DNA of 64,000 bases, from positions 186,001 to 250,000 of the forward strand of contig NZ_JABBXA010000007.1 in NCBI RefSeq assembly GCF_014161445.1, written 5' to 3'. A model generated the notes under the pieces. The model worked only from the letters and a program-made list of their open reading frames with translations. It was not told the origin of the DNA and did not search any database. Within the stretch, counting starts at the first letter, position 1. The number at the start of each line of letters is the position of its first letter. This document shows, piece after piece, positions 57,977-64,000 of this stretch. The translations under genes were made by a program, and so were the position numbers. Source of the DNA: Microbispora sp. H13382. Lineage in GTDB: Bacteria; Actinomycetota; Actinomycetes; Streptosporangiales; Streptosporangiaceae.

Positions 57977-59170
57977 TCAAACAACGGCGTCAGGCACCGG
58001 CGGCGCCGGGGGGAAGGGGCGGTCGGGACGGCAGACGGCGAGCAGTTCCCGCTCCTTCACGCCGGCGGTCCCCGCGACCAGGGCCGCCACCAGCTCCGCC
58101 GTGACGGGGGCGAGCGTGATGCCGAGGCCGCTGTGGCCGGTGGCCGCCACGACGCGGCCGTGGTCGTCCACGTGGCCGAGGATGGGCATGTGGTCGGCGC
58201 TGCCCGGTCGCAGTCCGGCCCACCGCCGGCCGATCGGCCAGGTTGCCGCGGTGGGCATGAGGGCGGCGACGCCCCGCCGGATCTCCTCGATCGCCTCGGC
58301 GGTCACCGTCACGTCCCCCACGTTCTCCTCGTAGGTGACGCCTACCGCCACCCTGCCGTCGTACCGCGGGACGAGATAGGGGAAGTACTCCCGGCCGTCC
58401 TGCCTGATCTCCGCGAAGACGTGGTGGCGCAGCGGGTAGGTGACCGCCCCGGGCGGGCGGACGTCGAAGGCCACGCCCTTGATGGGAAACAGGTGCGCGC
58501 GATGGCGGGGCAGGAAGACCCCGCTCAGGTGGCCGGCCGCGACCACGGCCGTCTCCGCGGACACCCGGCGGCCGTCGTGGAGGTCCACCTCGACACCGGC
58601 GGGCCCGGTCCGCAGGCCGGTGGCGTACACCGCGTTCAGCACCCGGATCGGCGTACGGTCCGACAGCACGGCTCCCGCCAGGGCGGTCATGAGCACCCGC
58701 GGGTCGAGCGCGAGCTCCTCCGGCAGTAGAAAGCCGCCGACGACGCGCTCGCTCAGCAGCGGTTCGAGGCGCCTGGCGTCGGCCGCCGTCAGCCGCTCGA
58801 CGGCGAACGGCGAGTTCTTCCACTGCGGCAGCACCGTGGACTCCAGGCGCTCCATCTCGGCCTCGTCCAGCGCCACCTGGATGTCGCCGCCGTCCAGCAC
58901 CGGGACCTCGACGCCGGAGGCCGCGTGGAGCTCCTCCAGCCATCCCGTATACATGTCGCGGCTGCGCTTGATGACGTCGCTGAGCGGGCCGAGGCAGGAG
59001 GGCTCCGTCTGGGTCAGGATGCCGCCCATCGCGCCGTCGGAGGCGCCGAGCCCGAGACGCTGCCCGGCGTCCACGAGCACCACGCTCGTGCCCCGCGCGG
59101 CCAGCCGGTGCGCGATGGCGCAGCCGATCACGCCACCACCGATGATCACGACGTCGCAGGTCTCAGGCAC
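57977..59170 (-). CDS. FAD-dependent amine / D-amino acid oxidase family protein
   Basis: 397-residue flavoenzyme of the DAO family. The FAD-binding motif is CDVVIIGGGVIGCAIAHRLA (about 5-24), followed by VVLVDAGQRLGLGASDGAMG. FAEIRQDGREYFPYLVPRYD is the middle region and RRWAGLRPGSADHMPILG with GHSGLGITLAP is the typical C-terminus. Relatives include glycine oxidase, sarcosine oxidase and D-amino acid dehydrogenase; the substrate is uncertain. The GTG at 59170 is chosen because the flavin motif begins right after it; the frame upstream to 59239 is weak. It is convergent with the preceding cluster. Confidence 0.88.
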   Translation of the reverse strand: MPETCDVVIIGGGVIGCAIAHRLAARGTSVVLVDAGQRLGLGASDGAMGGILTQTEPSCLGPLSDVIKRSRDMYTGWLEELHAASGVEVPVLDGGDIQVALDEAEMERLESTVLPQWKNSPFAVERLTAADARRLEPLLSERVVGGFLLPEELALDPRVLMTALAGAVLSDRTPIRVLNAVYATGLRTGPAGVEVDLHDGRRVSAETAVVAAGHLSGVFLPRHRAHLFPIKGVAFDVRPPGAVTYPLRHHVFAEIRQDGREYFPYLVPRYDGRVAVGVTYEENVGDVTVTAEAIEEIRRGVAALMPTAATWPIGRRWAGLRPGSADHMPILGHVDDHGRVVAATGHSGLGITLAPVTAELVAALVAGTAGVKERELLAVCRPDRPFPPAPPVPDAVV

Positions 59171-59368
59171 GCGGGCTCCCAGTTCGCCGTCCTCGCTTCG
59201 ACAGTAGGCGAGGGAGGGCCGTTCAAGAAGGCCACACACCGGTGACCTCGCCGAACTGTACCGCGACGGAATCTTGCCGGCCGGGAAATCCGCCGAGTCG
59301 CGACACGCCAGCCCCTTCCCGAGTTATTGGATGAGCCGTACAATTACGGCGCCGGAAGGGAGGGCCGC

Positions 59369-60364
59369 ATGTCCGCCGCGCCGAAGACCACCGCGACCAG
59401 CGAGAAGGACGAGCACGTCGCCGGCCGGAGCGCGTACGAGGCCGTCATCGAACGCCTGTCGAAGGCCTCGGTCGACAAGCACTGGGAGCCGTACGTCGAC
59501 ATCCCCTGGGACGACCCCGAGTTCCACGTGGACCGGACCGACCCGCGGTGGGAGCTGCCGCCGGCCGACAGGCTGGGCGGCCACCCCTGGTACCTCGCGC
59601 AGCCGCCGGAGGTCAGGGCGCGCATCGGGCTCTGGCGGGTGGCGACCGCCATGAAGATCGGGCTGCAGTTCGAGAACCTGCTCAAGCGCGGGCTGCTCAA
59701 CTACGCCTACCGGCTGCCGAACGGCTCCCCCGAGTTCCGGTACGTCTACCACGAGATGATCGAAGAGGGTCATCACGGGATGATGTTCCAGGAGTTCGTG
59801 AACCGCACGAAGCTCCCCATCCGCGGCATGCCCGGCCCGCTCAGCCTGCTCGCCCAGGTGGTGCCGTGGATTCCGCTGATCTCCACCGAGCTGTTCTTCG
59901 TCTTCGTGCTGGGCGGCGAGGACCCGATCGACCACGTGCAGCGCGCGACGCTGAAGAGCGGGCGGATCCGGCATCCGCTCGAAGAGACGATCATGCGCAT
60001 CCACGTGGCGGAGGAGGCGCGGCACATCTCCTTCGCCCGTCACTACCTGCGCCGGCGGGTGCCGCGCATGCCCCGCTACCGCCGCCTCGTGCTGAGCCTG
60101 CTCACGCCGCTGGTCATCGGCCTGATGGCGCGGATCATGCTGTCCCCGCCCGGCTCCATGATCAGGGCGTTCCGGATCCCCGGCGACGTCGTGCGCGAGG
60201 TCTACGCGGACAACCCCGAGACGGCCGCGCAGACCCGCGACTCGGTGGCCAGGACGAGGGAGCTCTGTGCCGATCTGGGCATGATGAACCCGATCAGCCG
60301 CCGTCTGTGGCGGGCCATGGGCATCTGGGACGAGCCGAAGGCTCGGGCGAGGAGCAAGGCGTGA
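59369..60364 (+). CDS. AurF-like diiron oxygenase family protein
   Basis: 331-residue helical protein resembling the AurF (p-aminobenzoate N-oxygenase) group of non-heme diiron enzymes. The metal-binding helices appear as RYVYHEMIEEGHHGMMFQEF (about 126-145, EExxH) and IHVAEEARHISFARHYLRR (about 211-229, ExxxH), spaced as usual. A hydrophobic stretch PLSLLAQVVPWIPLI lies between them. Members N- or C-oxygenate aromatic amines or fatty chains. The ATG at 59369 has a GGAAGGGAGG site. It overlaps the SDR gene by four bases, so the two probably act on the same substrate. No biosynthetic cluster surrounds them. Confidence 0.82.
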   Translation: MSAAPKTTATSEKDEHVAGRSAYEAVIERLSKASVDKHWEPYVDIPWDDPEFHVDRTDPRWELPPADRLGGHPWYLAQPPEVRARIGLWRVATAMKIGLQFENLLKRGLLNYAYRLPNGSPEFRYVYHEMIEEGHHGMMFQEFVNRTKLPIRGMPGPLSLLAQVVPWIPLISTELFFVFVLGGEDPIDHVQRATLKSGRIRHPLEETIMRIHVAEEARHISFARHYLRRRVPRMPRYRRLVLSLLTPLVIGLMARIMLSPPGSMIRAFRIPGDVVREVYADNPETAAQTRDSVARTRELCADLGMMNPISRRLWRAMGIWDEPKARARSKA

Positions 60365-61152
60365 GGAAGACCGCCGTCGTCACGGGCGGGGCGTCGGGGA
60401 TCGGGCGGGCCGTCGCCGCCGAGCTCGTACGGCGCGGCGTCCACGTCACGATCGCCGACGTCCGGGGGACCGACGACGCCGCCAAGGAGCTCGGCTGCGC
60501 GGGCGTCGTGTGCGACGTCTCCGACGCGCAGGCCGTACGGGAACTCGTCACCGGGGTGGCCGGGGAGCACGGGCGGCTCGACTTCCTGTTCAACAACGCC
60601 GGCATCGCGGTGGGCGGCCGCGCCGAGGAGTTCACGCTCGACCACTGGAACCGGACGATCGACGTGAACCTGCGCGGGGTGGTCCACGGCGTGCACACGG
60701 CGTACCCGCTCATGATCGAGCAGGGCTTCGGGCACATCGTCAACACCGCGTCGCTGGCCGGGCTGACCCCCGCGCCCATGATGCTGCCGTACACGACGAC
60801 CAAGCACGCCGTCGTCGGGCTGTCGCTCGCGCTGCGGGCCGAGGCGGCGGCGCACGGCGTGCGGGTCAGCGTGGTCTGTCCCGGGTTCACCGACACGCCG
60901 CTGCTGGACAACGCCAACCCCGGGCTGCCGCAGACCGAGATCGGCCTGCGCGCCCGCACGTCGGCCGTGCGAGCCCAGGGGCGCCTGTATCCCGTGGAGT
61001 CGCTCGCCCGCGACGTGCTGCGCGGCGTGGCCGCGAACCGGGCGCTCATTGTGGCGCCCGCGTCCGCCCGGGCCACCTGGCGGGCCGTACGGCTCTCGCC
61101 CGCCCTGGCGGTGCGGGCGGCCGGGACGGCCTTCCGCCGGATCATGCGCTGA
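60361..61152 (+). CDS. Short-chain dehydrogenase/reductase
   Basis: 263-residue classical SDR. The cofactor motif is AVVTGGASGIGRAVA (about 5-19), DFLFNNAGIAVGG contains the NNAG motif, and the catalytic residues are the Ser in NTASLAG (about 138) and the YTTTK Tyr/Lys (about 151-155). The Asp at the end of beta-2 (TIADVRG) suggests NAD preference. The C-terminal ~25 residues are Arg/Ala-rich. Its GTG start lies within the stop of the diiron oxygenase gene, so the two are translated together. Confidence 0.92.
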   Translation: MRKTAVVTGGASGIGRAVAAELVRRGVHVTIADVRGTDDAAKELGCAGVVCDVSDAQAVRELVTGVAGEHGRLDFLFNNAGIAVGGRAEEFTLDHWNRTIDVNLRGVVHGVHTAYPLMIEQGFGHIVNTASLAGLTPAPMMLPYTTTKHAVVGLSLALRAEAAAHGVRVSVVCPGFTDTPLLDNANPGLPQTEIGLRARTSAVRAQGRLYPVESLARDVLRGVAANRALIVAPASARATWRAVRLSPALAVRAAGTAFRRIMR

Positions 61153-61164
61153 TTCCCGGCAGGC

Positions 61165-62733
61165 TCACGGACTGAGCGGCAGGTACTCGAACCAGTCGAA
61201 CGCGGCGACGTTGGAGCTCGGGCGGCCGTTGGAGCTGGCGTACATGCCGACGTAGGCGCCGGTGAAGCCGCCGGCGACCGCTGTGCTGAGGATCCTGCCG
61301 TCCACCGGGTCGCCGAGGTCGGTCCACTCCCCCGCCGTCACGGCGTACCTGGCCTGGTAGGCCTGCCCGCGCGCCTCCACGCCGAGGTACAGCCGCCGCT
61401 GGCCCGGCACCCGTACGGAGGCGAGCAGGTCGTCGCCGCCCGCCTTCCTGCGGACGAGTTCGAGGCCGCGCGGGGTCCGCACGAGCAGCACGTGATGGTC
61501 GTCGTTCTGCACCAGCGCGAGCCCGGCGCACTCCCCGGCCGCGGGCGTGAAGTCGAGCGCGGCGTGGACGGCGAAGTCCATGTGCTGCTGCCGGCGGGCG
61601 ACCAGGCTCGGGTTGACCCGCTGGGCCAGCGTCTCCGGCCGCAGCCGCAGCCGCAGCCGGCTGTCGCCGAGGCTCCAGTAGGGCGTGCGCGGGGTGCGCA
61701 GGTGGTTCCAGACGGGCGAGAGCCGGCCGGCGTCGAAGTGGTCGCAGGCGGGGACGGCGGGCCAGCGGTGCTCGGGCAGCGCGGGCCCCGCCGCCACGGG
61801 CTCGACCCGCGCGGCGACCGGCCAGCCGTCCTCCCAGGTGACCCGGGTGAGGAAGGTCTCCCTGCCCAGGTTGTCGCCCCTCACGTTGCCGGCGCCCAGG
61901 TCGCCGGGGGTGCCGTACGGGCGCGTGGCCAGCAGCACCATCCACCACTCGCCGTCCTGGGTCTCCACCAGGTCGGCGTGGCCCGTGCAGGCGATGGGGT
62001 GACCGAGGCCGAGATTTCGGTGGGTGAGGATCGGGTTGCGCGGGTTCGGCTCGTACGGCCCGGTCACGTGGTCGGCCCTGGCCACCACGACCGCGTGGTC
62101 GTACGACGTGCCGCCCTCCGACGCCAGCAGGTAGTACCTGCCGCCGACCTTGTACAGGTGGGGGCCCTCGGCCCACACGGCGCCCCGCTGGGCGGCCTCC
62201 CAGACGACCCGCTCCTCACCGCGCGGATCCAGCGTGGCCGGGTCGAGCTCCAGGAGGTAGACCTCGGTCTCGCCGGGGTAGCGGGCCGCCTCCCTCTCCC
62301 TGGTGCCGGTGAACCAGACGCGGCCGTCGTCGTCGAACAGCAGCGAGGGATCCATACCGCGGGTGCCCGGCAGCCATCGGGGCTCGCTCCAGGGGCCCGC
62401 GGGGTCGGCGGCGGTGACGATGAAGTTGCCCCGCCCGTCCACCAGCGTGGTGACGACGTAGAAGACGCCGCCGTGATGGCGGATGGTGGCGGCGTAGACC
62501 CCGCCCGAGGGCCGCACGCCGTCCAGGTCGAGCTGGGACGGGCGGTCGAGCACGTGCCCGAGCTGCCGCCAGTTGACCAGGTCCCGGCTGTGGAAGATCG
62601 GCACCCCGGGGAACCACTCGAAGCTGGATGTCACCAGGTAGTAGTCCTCGCCCACCCGGCACACCGATGGATCAGGGTGGAACCCGGGGATGACCGGGTT
62701 CCGGTACTCCCACCCGTCGACTGCGTCGATCAT
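61165..62733 (-). CDS. Glycoside hydrolase family 43 (beta-xylosidase/arabinofuranosidase-like)
   Basis: 522-residue enzyme. The five-bladed propeller has the catalytic base in PGFHPDPSVC (Asp about 20), the pKa-setting Asp in RGMDPSLLFDDDG (about 126) and the acid Glu in VWAEGPHLYK (about 188). The C-terminal ~190 residues are a beta-sandwich (DUF1349/GH43_C2-like) beginning near CDHFDAGRLSPVWNHLR. No signal peptide, so it acts inside the cell on xylo-oligosaccharides. The ATG at 62733 follows GAGAGAGGGGACGA. A terminator separates it from the xylanase gene, so the two are adjacent but probably separately transcribed. Confidence 0.93.
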   Translation of the reverse strand: MIDAVDGWEYRNPVIPGFHPDPSVCRVGEDYYLVTSSFEWFPGVPIFHSRDLVNWRQLGHVLDRPSQLDLDGVRPSGGVYAATIRHHGGVFYVVTTLVDGRGNFIVTAADPAGPWSEPRWLPGTRGMDPSLLFDDDGRVWFTGTREREAARYPGETEVYLLELDPATLDPRGEERVVWEAAQRGAVWAEGPHLYKVGGRYYLLASEGGTSYDHAVVVARADHVTGPYEPNPRNPILTHRNLGLGHPIACTGHADLVETQDGEWWMVLLATRPYGTPGDLGAGNVRGDNLGRETFLTRVTWEDGWPVAARVEPVAAGPALPEHRWPAVPACDHFDAGRLSPVWNHLRTPRTPYWSLGDSRLRLRLRPETLAQRVNPSLVARRQQHMDFAVHAALDFTPAAGECAGLALVQNDDHHVLLVRTPRGLELVRRKAGGDDLLASVRVPGQRRLYLGVEARGQAYQARYAVTAGEWTDLGDPVDGRILSTAVAGGFTGAYVGMYASSNGRPSSNVAAFDWFEYLPLSP

Positions 62734-62758
62734 TCGTCCCCTCTCTCTCAAGCGTGAC

Positions 62759-62790
62759 CGGCCCGGTTCCCCTTCCGGGGAACCGGGCCG
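62759..62790 (-). terminator. Hairpin terminator after the GH10 xylanase gene
   Basis: CGGCCCGGTTCCCC pairs perfectly with GGGGAACCGGGCCG across a TTCC loop (14-base-pair stem). It lies 109 bases past the xylanase stop on the minus strand and just upstream of the GH43 start. Confidence 0.85.
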
Positions 62791-62898
62791 TCCGGCACGG
62801 ACACGGTGCGCCAGAGCCTCCCAGCGCGGGGCCTCCCTGCGCCAGGCCCCTACGGCGGATCCGGCTCCGGTCATCGGTGTCCGGCTGGATGCCGGGGC

Positions 62899-64000
62899 TC
62901 AGCGCCGAAGTCGGAGCACGCCCCAGTGGCTGGTGTCCCGGTAGCCCTGCCCGGTGGCGTCGCTCCAGGTCACCGCGCTCGTACGGGCGGTCCCGGCGGC
63001 GTCGTTGACCTGGACGTCGAAGCCGAGCAGCGCGCCGTCCTCCAGGGTGACCGTGGGCAGTTTCACGGCCGCCTCGACGACGTATCCGCCGGGGACGACC
63101 TTGGCGGCGGCCGTCAGGTTGTCCTTCACGCCCGCGGCGTCGAAGGTGCCGCCGACGCTGGTCTTACCGGAGAAGCTGATCCGGTACTGGCCGTCGTCGT
63201 CGCCGTAGCCCCTGGTCTTGCCGTTGCCGGGGTCGACGAAGAACTCGACCGAGTCCTGCTCCCAGGGGTTGGCCGACTGCTCGCTGAGCGTGCCGTCGGC
63301 GACCTGCGCCAGCAGGTAGAGCGTCCCGCCGCTCCACAGGGCCCGGGCCCGCGCGGTCGCCCCGGACGTGCCCTGGATCCACGTGGCGGTGCGGATCTCC
63401 GGCGCCTCCGCCCAGACCCGGTCGACGGCGCCGTCCACCACGGGCTGCCGCCTGGGCGCCGTGGTGAGCTTCACCGCCGGCACGGCCGTCACCGTGCCGG
63501 TCCACGTGGTCTCCGACCCGCCGGAGGCGTCCCTGACCACCACGCCGACGTCGGTGCCGAGGGGAAGCCGCGCCTCCACCCGGTAGCCGCCGGACGTCTT
63601 CTTCACGGCCGCGTCCACGCCGTGCGGGTGGCTGCCGTCGCGCCCGACCGCGTACGGCCTGCCGCCCACGGTGAACGTCACCCGGTCGCCCCGGTCGTCG
63701 CCCGGGTCGCGCACCTCCGCCAGGACGTACAGCCACTTGGCCGACGAGCGGGCCTGGAACCCGGCCGACACCTGACCCACGCGGGCGATGGGGACGTCGG
63801 GCAGCAGGTCCCATTCGAGGTCGCGCCCGCCGTCCACCTTCGGCGTCGCGGCGGGGGCCTCCAGCCTGCGCATCAGCGGCGGCAGCTTCGCCGGGTCCAC
63901 GATCCCCCAGTACGCCGGCTTGGCCTGGAGCTCGTCGTCGAAGGGCAGCGGCGCGTTCAGCCGGGTGATCGGGAAGGTCGACAGCCACGTGCCGTCGTCG
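62899..64000 (-). CDS. GH10 endo-1,4-beta-xylanase with two CBM9-like domains, C-terminal part (5' end outside window)
   Basis: Only the last ~367 codons are present; the open frame runs off the right edge. The first ~40 residues read as the end of a GH10 barrel (WLSTFPITRLNAPLPFDDEL, then QAKPAYWGI, the classical C-terminus). Two tandem carbohydrate-binding modules of the CBM9 type follow: module 1 (KVDGGRDLEWDLLPD to about GTVTAVPAV) and module 2 (PVVDGAVDRVWAEAPEIRTA to the end, with DSVEFFVDPGNGKT and DTSHWGVLRLRR). CBM9 modules bind the reducing ends of xylan and cellulose. The enzyme is probably secreted, but its signal peptide lies outside the window. It forms a xylan-use locus with GH43. 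Confidence 0.85.
   Translation of the reverse strand, partial: DDGTWLSTFPITRLNAPLPFDDELQAKPAYWGIVDPAKLPPLMRRLEAPAATPKVDGGRDLEWDLLPDVPIARVGQVSAGFQARSSAKWLYVLAEVRDPGDDRGDRVTFTVGGRPYAVGRDGSHPHGVDAAVKKTSGGYRVEARLPLGTDVGVVVRDASGGSETTWTGTVTAVPAVKLTTAPRRQPVVDGAVDRVWAEAPEIRTATWIQGTSGATARARALWSGGTLYLLAQVADGTLSEQSANPWEQDSVEFFVDPGNGKTRGYGDDDGQYRISFSGKTSVGGTFDAAGVKDNLTAAAKVVPGGYVVEAAVKLPTVTLEDGALLGFDVQVNDAAGTARTSAVTWSDATGQGYRDTSHWGVLRLRR

Noticed and set aside
59369..61152. Secondary-metabolite gene cluster around the AurF-like enzyme
   Set aside because: No PKS, NRPS, terpene synthase, carrier protein or other pathway genes in the flanks.

Overview
The window reads as chromosomal DNA from a high-GC Gram-positive filamentous actinomycete, most likely of the Streptosporangiales. 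The evidence is the very high GC at third codon positions, frequent GTG and TTG starts, 4-base stop/start overlaps, a SepH-type division regulator, coproporphyrin-type ferrochelatase, SCO252x-type genes and an actinobacterial RNase P RNA. The family-level placement is inference. No PKS or NRPS cluster, rRNA, convincing tRNA or CRISPR array is seen.

Layout. 1-10.7 kb is a core block: inositol monophosphatase (cut by the left edge), S9 peptidase, ferrochelatase, lytic transglycosylase, MFS transporter, aldonolactone oxidase and a sepH with a very long linker. 10.9-24.2 kb holds envelope and unknown-function genes: a secreted vanadium-haloperoxidase/PAP2 protein, an HTH-membrane-extracellular sensor, a YdbS/YdbT-like PH-domain pair, an ABC ATPase relic, a PEBP lipoprotein, a TGPF-repeat membrane protein, a SulP-carbonic anhydrase fusion, an epimerase and a membrane-anchored PemK/MazF-like protein. 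At 23.4-25.5 kb a TetR regulator stands divergent to a lone ATP synthase subunit a gene and a YiaA-like gene, with shared operator half-sites. A small laccase, an orphan sensorless kinase, a saccharopine-dehydrogenase-like enzyme with a divergent TetR, and a VOC protein follow.

31.6-35.5 kb is an accessory island of visibly lower GC next to rnpB (minus strand, about 35458-35854). It carries a Cys-rich secreted protein, a membrane protein with a TIR-like domain, a START-like protein, a small membrane protein and the C-terminal stub of a tyrosine integrase that reads into the 3' end of rnpB. The last bases of rnpB recur at 34686 and, decayed, at 33754, so the rnpB 3' end looks like an attachment site used repeatedly.

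36.0-41.3 kb holds an ABC exporter, a two-component system and an erythromycin-esterase-like gene behind a palindromic operator. 41.4-47.6 kb holds the RNase HI/phosphatase - zinc ribbon - Nif3 operon and a divergent peptidase operon (M19, M20, GNAT-like). 47.8-52.0 kb holds an orphan histidine kinase, a MITE-like inverted repeat, a ThDP enzyme and a 2-hydroxyacid dehydrogenase.

52.3-58.0 kb is the most unusual part: five tightly packed genes resembling the poorly understood actinobacterial SCO2524-SCO2523-SCO2522-SCO2521 families. They include a MinD/ParA-like protein whose P-loop has Arg in place of the usual Lys (KGGTGRS), and a two-helix membrane protein with a possible PLD-like domain. 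The window ends with an amine oxidase, an AurF-like diiron oxygenase plus SDR pair, a GH43 xylosidase-like enzyme and the C-terminus of a GH10 xylanase with two CBM9-like domains.
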